43,391 nucleotides of DNA from Paenibacillus albiflavus (lineage in GTDB: Bacteria; Bacillota; Bacilli; Paenibacillales; NBRC-103111): assembly GCF_004344915.1 (NCBI RefSeq), contig NZ_SKFG01000028.1, forward strand, positions 1 to 43,391, read 5' to 3'. A program made the position numbers and the translations under genes. Under the pieces are notes generated by a model. The model saw nothing but the letters and a program-made list of their open reading frames with translations, was not told where the DNA came from and did no database searches. This document shows, piece after piece, positions 1 through 7,639 of this stretch (within the stretch, counting starts at the first letter, position 1; every line of letters starts with the position of its first letter).

Positions 1-293
1 AGATCTGCACTGTCTGTATCTAGAATAGCACCAAGTACAACGTGGGAAGCCGTGACAAAAACATGGTCTACACGATCAAGCTGGTCAAACATGGTTCTTA
101 CACTAGTTTCATCTGCAACTTCCACTTCAAAAGACCGCACACCAATTCCAATGGTTTTAACGGCTGTATTAAGTTTCTCCTGTGAACGACCTGCTATGAC
201 AACATGAGCTCCTTGATCGTGAACAGCTTTTGCAGTAGAGAGCCCTATACCTGAGCTTCCTCCAATAATGACCACTACTTTACCTGTAAGCAT
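1..293 (-). CDS. SDR-family protein, second copy, cut by the window edge
   Basis: N-terminal 97 codons of a short-chain dehydrogenase/reductase. The ATG is at 291-293 on the minus strand and the gene runs off the left edge. Its sequence is identical to the start of the intact gene at 1015-1728, offset by 1435 bp. The visible part holds the Rossmann nucleotide-binding motif GGSSGIG near residue 12. Whether the missing part is intact cannot be seen. It is divergent from the VOC pseudogene at 432, so both copies share the same small intergenic promoter region. Confidence 0.85.
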   Translation of the reverse strand, partial: MLTGKVVVIIGGSSGIGLSTAKAVHDQGAHVVIAGRSQEKLNTAVKTIGIGVRSFEVEVADETSVRTMFDQLDRVDHVFVTASHVVLGAILDTDSAD

Positions 294-492
294 CTTTTCA
301 TCTCACTCCCATATGTTATTTGGTACTAGAATCAGGTGCTAATTTTAAATTAATCTTATTCTCATACCAGGCACGTGTCAATAAATTTATATGATATCAG
401 AAGGAGCTTTATAACAAGGAGGAAGGTCACAATGATTAGATCTGTAGAAAGTAAGAATCCCATTCGGAGTCAGATCAGTTCCATCATTCTTT
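1..492. repeat. Tandem duplication, left copy (identical block)
   Basis: Bases 1-492 match 1436-1927 base for base by eye (offset 1435). The block covers the 5' part of the SDR gene, the divergent intergenic region and the first codons of the VOC gene. From 493 on, the two copies remain homologous but differ by point changes and indels. The copy may extend left of the window. Confidence 0.9.
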
Positions 493-830
493 GGTCCAGA
501 AATCTGGAAAAGTCGGCAGAGCAATACAGCAGGCTGTTTAACCTCTCGAGCGAGTAGCAGGATCGTTTCGGTCACATGCATATCCTGCATCTGCCGAACG
601 GAACGGACGTTATGATCGATTCCAACGGAATGGACAATGTTCCAATTCCAGATAAAGCGCCACCGCTTTGCTTTGTGCCCGCTGATGATATAGATGAAGC
701 GGCAGCTTTAATAGAAAGTTTGGGATTCCAAATCATTTATGGTGGGATCATCCGGAATGAGTTTGTATCTTTCTTCAACATGCGTGATGATGACTTCAAT
801 GTGATTACAGTATGCCAAAACCATAAATGA
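432..830 (+). pseudogene. VOC/glyoxalase-fold protein, broken by a premature stop
   Basis: A 132-codon reading frame for a vicinal-oxygen-chelate (glyoxalase/bleomycin-resistance) fold protein is interrupted by one in-frame TAG at 555-557. Translation starts at ATG 432 behind the ribosome binding site AAGGAGGAAGG and gives a first half ending near FNLSSE. The same frame resumes after the stop with QDRFGHMHILHLPNG and runs to TGA at 830. The second copy at 1867 has CAG at the equivalent codon, which supports a CAG-to-TAG nonsense change. The short ends of the fold (WSRNLEKSAEQYSRLF at the N-terminus, FFNMRDDDFNVI at the C-terminus) fit the VOC family. A 3' fragment could only be made by re-initiation at ATG 576. 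Confidence 0.75.
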
Positions 831-894
831 AGATTGGAACGATTACGGCGAAAAACTTAATATTGAGCTACAGTAGTTGATTATTTAATTACCT

Positions 895-933
895 AAAAAT
901 GACCGAACGAGAATATTCTTGCTCGGTCATTTT
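895..933. terminator. Bidirectional rho-independent terminator
   Basis: The stem ATGACCGAACGAGAAT / ATTCTTGCTCGGTCAT has two mismatches, with A5 on the left and a short T tract on the right. It lies between the convergent VOC pseudogene (plus) and SDR gene (minus). Confidence 0.75.
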
Positions 934-1014
934 GTGATCACCTCCCCTTCAAAGAAGGGACTGAAGGAAAGACTTCACTATTGGGTTACCATGCTATTCA
1001 ATTTATAATTACAA

Positions 1015-1728
1015 TTAGGTAAGCAAAATACCCCCATCAACAGAAATAACAGTTCCCGTAGAATATTTATTATTCATAAGATACAAAGCTGCTTCAGCGA
1101 TATCTTGGGGTTCTCCCATTCGCTTTACAGGCAATGTTCTCGTTAGGTGATCTATGACAGCTGTTCGTTTCTCACCAAAAAAAGTATCGAGTAAAGGCGT
1201 ATCGATCGCACCTGCGCTGATGGTGTTGACTCGAATAGGAGAAAGTTCAACAGCTAATGTTCTACCTAAAGATTCTACAGCTGCACCCGATGCTGCCGCG
1301 ACAGCACCCCCAGGAGAAGGCTTCCAAGTGGAAGTTCCCGACATAAAAGTAATTGATCCTCCATCGTTCATCTTTGGCACAGCATGTTTGGCGGCAAAAT
1401 ACGAGCCCCAGAACCTGCTGTCTAATGTAGATTTCAGATCTGCACTGTCTGTATCTAGAATAGCACCAAGTACAACGTGGGAAGCCGTGACAAAAACATG
1501 GTCTACACGATCAAGCTGGTCAAACATGGTTCTTACACTAGTTTCATCTGCAACTTCCACTTCAAAAGACCGCACACCAATTCCAATGGTTTTAACGGCT
1601 GTATTAAGTTTCTCCTGTGAACGACCTGCTATGACAACATGAGCTCCTTGATCGTGAACAGCTTTTGCAGTAGAGAGCCCTATACCTGAGCTTCCTCCAA
1701 TAATGACCACTACTTTACCTGTAAGCAT
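1015..1728 (-). CDS. Atypical SDR-family oxidoreductase-like protein (no YxxxK)
   Basis: A 237-residue Rossmann-fold protein of the short-chain dehydrogenase/reductase family, cytosolic. Visible features are the dinucleotide-binding GGSSGIG near residue 12, the structural DSRFWGSYFAAKHA helix, and the C-terminal SVDGG motif typical of the family. The SDR catalytic Tyr and Lys are missing: where YxxxK is expected the protein reads VAAASG (after GTSTWKPSPGG). The NNAG motif is also replaced, by VTASH. This pattern resembles the small Lin1944/PRK07041-like SDR group, which has the fold but not the classical active site, so the reaction is unknown. The ATG at 1728 gives a full-length N-terminus. 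The gene is divergent from the second VOC pseudogene and duplicated at 1-293. Confidence 0.88.
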   Translation of the reverse strand: MLTGKVVVIIGGSSGIGLSTAKAVHDQGAHVVIAGRSQEKLNTAVKTIGIGVRSFEVEVADETSVRTMFDQLDRVDHVFVTASHVVLGAILDTDSADLKSTLDSRFWGSYFAAKHAVPKMNDGGSITFMSGTSTWKPSPGGAVAAASGAAVESLGRTLAVELSPIRVNTISAGAIDTPLLDTFFGEKRTAVIDHLTRTLPVKRMGEPQDIAEAALYLMNNKYSTGTVISVDGGILLT

Positions 1729-1927
1729 CTTTTCATCTCACTCCCATATGTTATTTGGTACTAGAATCAGGTGCTAATTTTAAATTAATCTTATTCTCAT
1801 ACCAGGCACGTGTCAATAAATTTATATGATATCAGAAGGAGCTTTATAACAAGGAGGAAGGTCACAATGATTAGATCTGTAGAAAGTAAGAATCCCATTC
1901 GGAGTCAGATCAGTTCCATCATTCTTT
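1436..1927. repeat. Tandem duplication, right copy (identical block)
   Basis: Partner of the block at 1-492. After 1927 this copy carries an extra T, and homology to the left copy continues with roughly one change per 12-15 bases to the end of the VOC remnant at 2104. Confidence 0.9.
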
Positions 1928-2104
1928 TGGTCCAGAAATCTGGATAAGTCGGCAGAGCAATACAGCAGGCTGTTTAAACTCTCAAGCGAGCAGGAGGAGC
2001 GTTTCGGTCACATGCATATCCTGCATTTGCCGAACGGAACGGACGTTATGATTGATTCCAACGGAATGGATAATGTAATTACGGTATGCCAAAACCATAA
2101 ATGA
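1867..2104 (+). pseudogene. VOC/glyoxalase-fold protein, second copy, frameshift and internal deletion
   Basis: Homologue of the pseudogene at 432-830. It has an extra T near 1928 (TTTT against TTT) that shifts the frame, giving an early stop soon after. It also lacks 162 bp present in the other copy. The ends of the missing piece are short direct repeats: AATGT at 636-640 and at 798-802 in copy 1 become a single AATGT in copy 2, as expected of a slippage deletion. The 3' end (VCQNHK then TGA) is kept. Copies 1 and 2 were therefore inactivated independently, and neither is likely to make a whole protein. Confidence 0.75.
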
Positions 2105-2125
2105 GAAGGGATTAAGGAGGAGTTG

Positions 2126-2272
2126 CCAGAAAGTCATTAAGATGACTTTTGACTTTTCGAAAATATCTTGAACGGTAATGGATGAAAAAGTCTTAGTCGT
2201 CAGCAGTTCCATAAATGCATGGGTAATATCGCGTTTTGTCCGTATATTCGAATTTGTGCTCGTAAATTTAGC
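2126..2272 (-). pseudogene. TetR-family regulator, N-terminal HTH fragment
   Basis: On the minus strand an open frame without a proper start reads IRTKRDITHAFMELL and then TFSSITVQDIFEKSKV and MTFW. This is the typical first two-and-a-half helices of a TetR DNA-binding domain (family pattern: tvqdI...agVs..tFY). A TGA lies just upstream (2273-2275), there is no ATG ahead of the conserved part, and similarity ends at FWQ, where the VOC remnant begins. The ligand-binding domain is absent. It is likely the leftover of a regulator cut by the duplication or deletion that made the VOC copies. Confidence 0.6.
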
Positions 2273-2290
2273 TCAAATCGTGCAAAATCA

Positions 2291-2346
2291 AAATAGGCTT
2301 CTCATAAGTTCGTATTGAGCTTGATGAGAAGTCTATTTTATTTTTT
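2291..2346. terminator. Terminator of the germinant receptor operon (probably bidirectional)
   Basis: The stem AAATAGGCTTCTCAT / ATGAGAAGTCTATTT has an 18-nt loop, with T-rich DNA on the plus side (TTTTATTTTTT) and on the minus side (TATTTTGATTTT). It lies just downstream of the last gene of the minus-strand ger operon. Confidence 0.75.
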
Positions 2347-2353
2347 CTCGTTA

Positions 2354-2605
2354 TCACATAATCCATGTTTCAAAAAAATCATAAACCGGTTTGTATACGA
2401 CAATCATCCAATCCATTGGGGTGGGGATCCATATATGGAGGGCTTCCGCAATACTTAATGCGGTCCCGAACAACAGAAGGACGGAAAACGCCCATAGCTC
2501 TTTTATCAATTGTCCTCTCAGAAGTCGGGGTACTTCCACTGCAATGATTACAATGACAACTGCAAGTATCCCTATAATCGCTAGCATAACATGACCCCAC
2601 TTCAT
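2354..2605 (-). CDS. Small membrane protein, GerKD-like
   Basis: 83 residues with two hydrophobic segments (about 6-25 and 38-56) and a short aromatic C-terminus. It is the last gene of the ger operon, beginning 7 bp after the GerAB stop and lacking a clear ribosome binding site of its own, so it is probably translationally coupled. The A-C-B-D gene order is that of the Bacillus gerK operon, whose fourth gene (gerKD) encodes a two-TM modulator of receptor response. The assignment rests on position, size and topology; I see no diagnostic motif. Confidence 0.65.
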   Translation of the reverse strand: MKWGHVMLAIIGILAVVIVIIAVEVPRLLRGQLIKELWAFSVLLLFGTALSIAEALHIWIPTPMDWMIVVYKPVYDFFETWIM

Positions 2606-2612
2606 TAAAGTT

Positions 2613-3668
2613 TCATTTCAAGACGTTGAAGCTTTGCCTGATATAATAGACCCCGAGCAATAACAAAGGCAGAATGACCGCAAAGGTTAAGTCGAAAAAC
2701 GGCCAGTACTGCGAAACCAGTATTCCAAAATAGGTCGTATTCGGAACAATAATCGAAGCAAGTGCGATGATGATCACGATTAAAGGAAAAATTAATACCC
2801 GATATTCAGAGAGTTTTAACAAATGTGCCAACCCTAGATTGACGATGTAAATATTTAAAACAATTTTAAAGAAAGTAGTTAGAATCCACATAATCGCTAA
2901 AATGATTTCAACCCGTTCCAAAAAGCTGCCGATACGCACCTTCATAGCTAGGGTATAACTGGAATACGTGCTTCTCGCAGTCAGATCTGGTCCAAGAACA
3001 AGGATGGAAATAACGATTAGGATAACTAATGTAATTCCTCCAATCAATGCACCTTGTATAAAGCCTTTCTGTATCTTATTAGGATGTTTAACATAAGGAA
3101 ATATCATCAGAAAACCGACCAGTTCCATAAAAGAAAAGGCAGTAAAGGTAAGTGACCCGTGGATTACAGGCCGTAGTCCATTCTCAAGAAACGGCTTTAT
3201 ATTATCAATTTTGATTTCTGAAAGCAAAAAAACAATGAATATGAGGAAAAGAAACATGACCCAGGGAAAGAAAATTTCCCCTATACGTCCAATAACCTCA
3301 AGCCCCAGCTGTACTGCCATTGTAAAAACACATGACCATAAGATTAGAATAGCTTGGATTGGAGTCTCGGGCATGATTTCAGTGACTATAAAATCCCCCG
3401 TTTCCCTTATATGCGTAACCGCAGAGAGAAAGGGGTAGGTTAGGAATACGAACGATACGATTGTACCAACCCATTTGCCAAAGATTTGCTGAATAGATTC
3501 AATCAAATTTAATTGAGGATAGAGCTTACCTACCTTGCAGAATAGTGATATGATCACCAAACCTACTGCAAGTCCAATTAGTGCAGATATCCATCCATCT
3601 TGTTTGGCTGCAGAAACAGTTATCGCAGGTAATACCAAAATCGAATCACCGATTGTAATGAGCGCCAC
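2613..3668 (-). CDS. Spore germination protein, GerAB/ArcD/ProY-family transporter (B subunit)
   Basis: Integral membrane subunit of a Ger germinant receptor, related to APC-superfamily amino-acid transporters. It is thought to hold the germinant-binding site in the spore inner membrane. About ten hydrophobic segments are visible, with family hallmarks GDSILVLPAITVSAAKQDGW at the N-terminus and ENGLRPVIHGSLTFTAFSFME mid-protein. The only standard start in frame is GTG 3668, giving 351 residues. However, the family-like sequence EKGIISNRQFILLV continues upstream in frame with no ATG, GTG, TTG or CTG before a stop. Either an ATT start is used behind AAAGGA, or the G8 tract at the gerC/gerB junction (3719-3726) is involved. 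The gene overlaps the coding region of the C subunit if extended. Confidence 0.88.
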   Translation of the reverse strand: MALITIGDSILVLPAITVSAAKQDGWISALIGLAVGLVIISLFCKVGKLYPQLNLIESIQQIFGKWVGTIVSFVFLTYPFLSAVTHIRETGDFIVTEIMPETPIQAILILWSCVFTMAVQLGLEVIGRIGEIFFPWVMFLFLIFIVFLLSEIKIDNIKPFLENGLRPVIHGSLTFTAFSFMELVGFLMIFPYVKHPNKIQKGFIQGALIGGITLVILIVISILVLGPDLTARSTYSSYTLAMKVRIGSFLERVEIILAIMWILTTFFKIVLNIYIVNLGLAHLLKLSEYRVLIFPLIVIIIALASIIVPNTTYFGILVSQYWPFFDLTFAVILPLLLLGVYYIRQSFNVLK

Positions 3669-3705
3669 TAGGAGAATAAATTGGCGATTGCTAATTATTC
3701 CTTTC

Positions 3706-4926
3706 TCAAGAATCGTCTCCCCCCCCTTTCGATTTGTTCATCTGTTCCAGAAATGAGTTGTTTACATTTCCCGTATACTGAAATTTATGAGTTACCTTTG
3801 CGGTTACTGGAATACTTTTGAAAGTTTGATCCCAGTTTTTCTTTAGTTTTTTCCATTCTTTAGGATTTGAACGATGAATGACCTCACCAAATCCAAAAAT
3901 ATCAACTTGGTATTTGTCTTGTACTCTTTTAATATTGTCTTCAATGTATTTTTCTAACTTCTTATTTATCATTTCTTCCAATTTCGTAATCATTTCTGTC
4001 TTTGTCAGATCAAGCCCACATTGGTCCTCCCCTACATTCACTTCATGCCGTAAATCGATATGGATCCGTGGTTGTCCATCGATTATGCTGCCTTTGACTT
4101 TGGTCTTAGCGCGAATGACTTCGACCGTCAATATTCCGTCCCCTTGCGGACAGGTTACTGTACCAGTCGTACTTTTAAGCTTGTTAATAACCATCGTGTA
4201 TGTGGCGCTTTCATCTTCGCTGAGCCAGCCAATTAGCTTATCACCCTTAAATACTGCCATTCCAGAATAGATTAGTTTCACAGGGGGATTGATGTTTTCC
4301 ACATTTTTCTTGGCTCCGTTAGTGTCTTGTTGTCCCACGATCCGAAGACCTGTAAGTACGGGCTGAGTTCCTTCGCTTACGAGCTCGGATATTAGCTTAT
4401 CCAATGTAACCGTCGTCGTAGGTGCCCATACTCTTTCTGATACCTTCAACGTTGAGTACAATTTGTAGGCGGGAATTTTATCAAGGTGAGACAATACGCT
4501 TAGCGTATTCTCTGCACTCGTTTGTCTTGCAACAACAATAAAAAAGTCTTGACGCATTTCAGGGTCCCTTGATAGGAAATCCAACACTTTGCCAATTCCT
4601 TCACGAGCCAATGACTCGCCAAAGACCAGTATGCGAAGATGGGACACATAAATTTTTCGTGAGCTAACCGTTGTTATTTTACGAAGAGCTTCAAATATGG
4701 TTCTTCCTGTTGCTTGTTTCAAGACTACTGGCGTCGAGATGCCTCCTTTTTTGCCTGCGACTTCATTCGGCACCACGATTTGCACGGAAACCTTGTATTG
4801 ATCTCCAACTTTATCAATCCCCATACCTACAGCAATAGCCAGCGCATTCAATTCCCTGCTGTTCCAGCAACCACTTACAAATATCAGCAAGGTGACCATT
4901 AAGCAAAGCAAGGATCTTTTTAGCAT
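3706..4926 (-). CDS. Spore germination lipoprotein, Ger(x)C family (C subunit)
   Basis: 406-residue lipoprotein subunit of the germinant receptor, anchored to the outer face of the spore inner membrane. It has a signal peptide with lipobox FVSGC and Cys near residue 20, followed by the family signature WNSRELNALAIAVGMGIDK. The length matches the family (about 370-410). It lies 6 bp after the A subunit. The last codons run through eight consecutive Gs into the start region of the B subunit. Maturation needs Lgt, and by analogy with Bacillus receptors it should form a complex with the A and B subunits. Confidence 0.93.
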   Translation of the reverse strand: MLKRSLLCLMVTLLIFVSGCWNSRELNALAIAVGMGIDKVGDQYKVSVQIVVPNEVAGKKGGISTPVVLKQATGRTIFEALRKITTVSSRKIYVSHLRILVFGESLAREGIGKVLDFLSRDPEMRQDFFIVVARQTSAENTLSVLSHLDKIPAYKLYSTLKVSERVWAPTTTVTLDKLISELVSEGTQPVLTGLRIVGQQDTNGAKKNVENINPPVKLIYSGMAVFKGDKLIGWLSEDESATYTMVINKLKSTTGTVTCPQGDGILTVEVIRAKTKVKGSIIDGQPRIHIDLRHEVNVGEDQCGLDLTKTEMITKLEEMINKKLEKYIEDNIKRVQDKYQVDIFGFGEVIHRSNPKEWKKLKKNWDQTFKSIPVTAKVTHKFQYTGNVNNSFLEQMNKSKGGGDDS

Positions 4927-4932
4927 AGCAAG

Positions 4933-6537
4933 TCAACCACCCGTATTATTCCGCGGTGGTTCAGGGGGATTATTGCGTCCGCGGATTCTATTATGCTGCG
5001 TGCCAAGCCAAGGACGGGTAGACATTGTCCAACGGGGGAGCCGGAAAATCGTATCCTTGTGTTCCTCGAGGTTGAAAGGAGCAAAAGGGCTCAAATACGG
5101 AATCCCAAAAGTACGCAGGCTGCACAAATGAAGAGTAATCATAATGATGGCGATGATAATTCCAAAAAAGCCGAAGGAAGCGGCAAGCGCCATTATGGGG
5201 AAACGGAGTATTCTAAGCGACATGGACATGTCGAAGGCTGGAAGTACAAAACTGCAAATAGCCGTGATCGAGACGACAACCACCATGGCAGCGGAAATAA
5301 TTCCCGCCTCAACCGCCGCGGTACCAATCACCAATGTTCCCACAATGGAGACTGCTTGGGCTACGGCCTTGGGCATTCTTAAACCGGCCTCACGCAATAT
5401 TTCAAATGTCACTTCCATCCCGAGCGCTTCGATGAACGCAGGAATCGGAACCCCTTCCCGTTGAGCAGCCAAACTGATTAACAAATCTGAGGGTAGCATT
5501 TCCTGATGAAATGTGGTGATGGCGATATATAGGGATGGTGCCAGCAAAGTAATAACAATAGAGAGAAAACGAAGCATACGGATAAGTGTGCTAATGTCTG
5601 AACGTTGATAATAATCCTCTGCTGCATGTACGAAGGAGATAAGCAATGCCGGGACAATCAAAACAATCGGTGTCCCATCTACCAAAATAGCAACTTTCCC
5701 CTCCAGAAGTTCAGCGGCAATTACATCCGGACGTTCTGAATGATAGATCGTTGGAAAAGGTGTGTACGTTTCATCCTGTATCAACTCCTCGATATAACCG
5801 CTTTCCAATATTCCGTCGATATCGATTCGATCCAAGCGTGTGTGCACTTCTTCCACAATTTTGTTATTTACAATACCGTTGATATACATAATCCCTACAT
5901 CGGTTTTCGTTACTTTGCCGATTTGTTTGGTTTCCAGCCAAAGATTAGGGTTTTTTATTTTTCGACGGATTAATGAGGTATTGGTTCGCAAGCTTTCGCT
6001 AAAACCTTCCTTTGGTCCTCGAATGACGGTTTCTGTAGTAGATTCTGCTACACCACGATCCTTCCATCCACGCATACCGATGGTGATGCCTTGTGCATAT
6101 CCATCCAATAAGAGAATGACATCTCCTGATAGCAGAGATGTAAACAAAGAATCGAACTCTGTTACATCTTTAACCTCTCCGGCTATAAGGATCTGATTTT
6201 TCAAGATATGGAAGGCTTGATCCTGTGACGATATCATTTGCTCTAGTTGGTTAGCCGAGATAGGAGCCATGAGTGAATCTAGAATAAAGTCCTGAACAGA
6301 CTTGGTATCTGTCAATCCGTCTGTATAGAGAATGGCTGCTTGAATCTGATTTACGGTTCCAATCTGAATTTCTCTGAACACAATGTCGCTGCTGTTTCCA
6401 AGCTTATTGGTAATGTATTGGATATTTTCCTGGAGGCTTGATTGCAGTAATTCACCTTGGGATGCCGTGCATTGACTCTGTTCGGGGGTAGAGTGGGAAT
6501 ATGTTGCTTTCTTTAATAATCTGTTGAGATACCCCAT
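4933..6537 (-). CDS. Spore germination protein, GerA family (A subunit)
   Basis: 534-residue A subunit of the germinant receptor (GerA/SpoVAF family). A long hydrophilic N-terminal half with DGLTD and LLLDGYAQ motifs is followed by a membrane domain of about five segments, starting near VAILVDGTPIVLIVPALL. The family hallmark EALGMEVTFEILREAGLRMP is present. The C-terminal tail is Pro/Asn rich. ATG 6537 is preceded by GAGAGGGATC. It is the first gene of the operon A-C-B-D, the gerK order. Expression should be forespore-specific, but I could not identify a convincing sigma-G promoter by eye. Confidence 0.95.
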   Translation of the reverse strand: MGYLNRLLKKATYSHSTPEQSQCTASQGELLQSSLQENIQYITNKLGNSSDIVFREIQIGTVNQIQAAILYTDGLTDTKSVQDFILDSLMAPISANQLEQMISSQDQAFHILKNQILIAGEVKDVTEFDSLFTSLLSGDVILLLDGYAQGITIGMRGWKDRGVAESTTETVIRGPKEGFSESLRTNTSLIRRKIKNPNLWLETKQIGKVTKTDVGIMYINGIVNNKIVEEVHTRLDRIDIDGILESGYIEELIQDETYTPFPTIYHSERPDVIAAELLEGKVAILVDGTPIVLIVPALLISFVHAAEDYYQRSDISTLIRMLRFLSIVITLLAPSLYIAITTFHQEMLPSDLLISLAAQREGVPIPAFIEALGMEVTFEILREAGLRMPKAVAQAVSIVGTLVIGTAAVEAGIISAAMVVVVSITAICSFVLPAFDMSMSLRILRFPIMALAASFGFFGIIIAIIMITLHLCSLRTFGIPYLSPFAPFNLEEHKDTIFRLPRWTMSTRPWLGTQHNRIRGRNNPPEPPRNNTGG

Positions 6538-6613
6538 CTATTGTGATCCCTCTCTTGTTCTAAAATATGGGCTAGATGTTATTGTCCCCCTTAATGGATT
6601 ACATATACCAATT

Positions 6614-6655
6614 TTTTCGACCAGTTATTGCTCAAAAACGACCGATTGTCGAAAA
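6614..6655. promoter_or_regulatory. Inverted repeat in the ger/LytTR divergent intergenic region
   Basis: TTTTCGAC (6614-6621) and GTCGAAAA (6648-6655) are a perfect 8-bp inverted repeat. Inside lie two imperfect direct copies, ACCAGTTATTG (6620) and ACCGATTGTCG (6641), 21 bp apart. LytTR regulators usually bind about 9-bp direct repeats with a 12-13 bp spacer, so this may be the autoregulatory site of the gene at 6716. The match to the LytTR consensus is only partial. Confidence 0.4.
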
Positions 6656-6715
6656 TTCATTTACAGGAGGTTCGATCCTTTTTATAGTTAGATCGAGTGA
6701 AAGGGATGTGATGAA

Positions 6716-7156
6716 GTGAAATGTGAAGTGTCAATTGATCCAGCTTATAAAGAACCGAAAATCATCATCCTGACGGATAAAATGACAGACGAGATATCGG
6801 AGATGATGAAGCGACTATCGGAAACCTATATGGATTCAATAGCTGTTTTTTCAGATAGAGGTGTCGAAATTATTGAGTGTAAGGATGTCGTCAGAATCTA
6901 TGCGGAAAAACAGAAGGTACTGATCCAAACGGTGTCGGGTATCTATACCGTTCGCTCGCGGTTATATGAATTGGAAGAGAAACTAGACAGTAAGATTTTC
7001 GTTCGTATTTCAAATTCAGAGATCGTTAACAGTAAAAAAATTACGAGCATGGATATAAGCATGACGGGAACCATTGGTGTTTTATTAACGGGGAATATCA
7101 AAACATATACTTCCAGGCGCTATGTTTCAAAAATAAAGAAACTGTTCGGAATATGA
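6716..7156 (+). CDS. LytTR-family DNA-binding regulator
   Basis: 146-residue transcription factor with a C-terminal LytTR domain (about residues 45-145). The domain shows the pattern VRIYAEKQKVLIQT, then YELEEKL, FVRISNSEIVNSKKI and TYTSRRYVSKIKKL. There is no receiver domain; the N-terminal 45 residues are the short extension typical of LytTR proteins paired with DUF3021. Start is GTG 6716 behind AAAGGGA; the ATG at 6711 is out of frame and stops at once. It is the first gene of a four-gene operon with a DUF3021 membrane protein and an ABC-2 transporter. In such loci the LytTR protein usually controls its own operon and the membrane partner inhibits it, which is inference here. Confidence 0.92.
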   Translation: MKCEVSIDPAYKEPKIIILTDKMTDEISEMMKRLSETYMDSIAVFSDRGVEIIECKDVVRIYAEKQKVLIQTVSGIYTVRSRLYELEEKLDSKIFVRISNSEIVNSKKITSMDISMTGTIGVLLTGNIKTYTSRRYVSKIKKLFGI

Positions 7157-7168
7157 GGTGATAGTATC

Positions 7169-7639
7169 ATGAAGCATTTACTTAGACGAGTTGTTGGTGG
7201 ATTTGTCATCGGTGTGATGATCGGACAAATTGTCCAAATTCTGATTTCGCTTAAATGGGGACAAGGGAAATATATGCCCGTTGTGGTTCATTTTCGCTCC
7301 TTCTTTGATAGTGAGATGACCGCAGTTATCCTGCAAAACCTGTTAACAGGGATTATTGGTGTCACATTTGCTACAAGTGCGCTTATTTTTGGGATTGTAA
7401 AGTGGAGTCCATTGAAACAGTACATCGTTCATTTTTGCATAACGGCATTTGTCTGGATTCCAATCGTGATGCTGCTTTGGATGCCCACAACGTCAATCAG
7501 CATACTGATATTTTTCATAAACTTTCTTGGAACATATGTGATTACATGGGTTATTCAATACCAGATTTCCAAGAATGACATTAAACAAATCAATGCTGCG
7601 ATTAGGTCAAAGCAATTAGAAGGGAGATGTGAGGAATAA
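7169..7639 (+). CDS. DUF3021 family membrane protein
   Basis: 156 residues with four hydrophobic segments (about 8-28, 52-78, 86-106, 110-132) and a charged C-terminus ending LEGRCEE. Size, topology and position directly after a LytTR regulator are those of DUF3021 proteins, which act as membrane partners or anti-activators of the LytTR gene. It starts 12 bp after the regulator and its TAA abuts the ATG of the ABC ATPase, so translation is coupled. Confidence 0.85.
   Translation: MKHLLRRVVGGFVIGVMIGQIVQILISLKWGQGKYMPVVVHFRSFFDSEMTAVILQNLLTGIIGVTFATSALIFGIVKWSPLKQYIVHFCITAFVWIPIVMLLWMPTTSISILIFFINFLGTYVITWVIQYQISKNDIKQINAAIRSKQLEGRCEE

Noticed and set aside
6538-6613. Sigma-G promoter for the ger operon
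   Set aside because: CATATTTTA and GTATA-like boxes can be picked out on the minus strand, but none has both elements at the right spacing.
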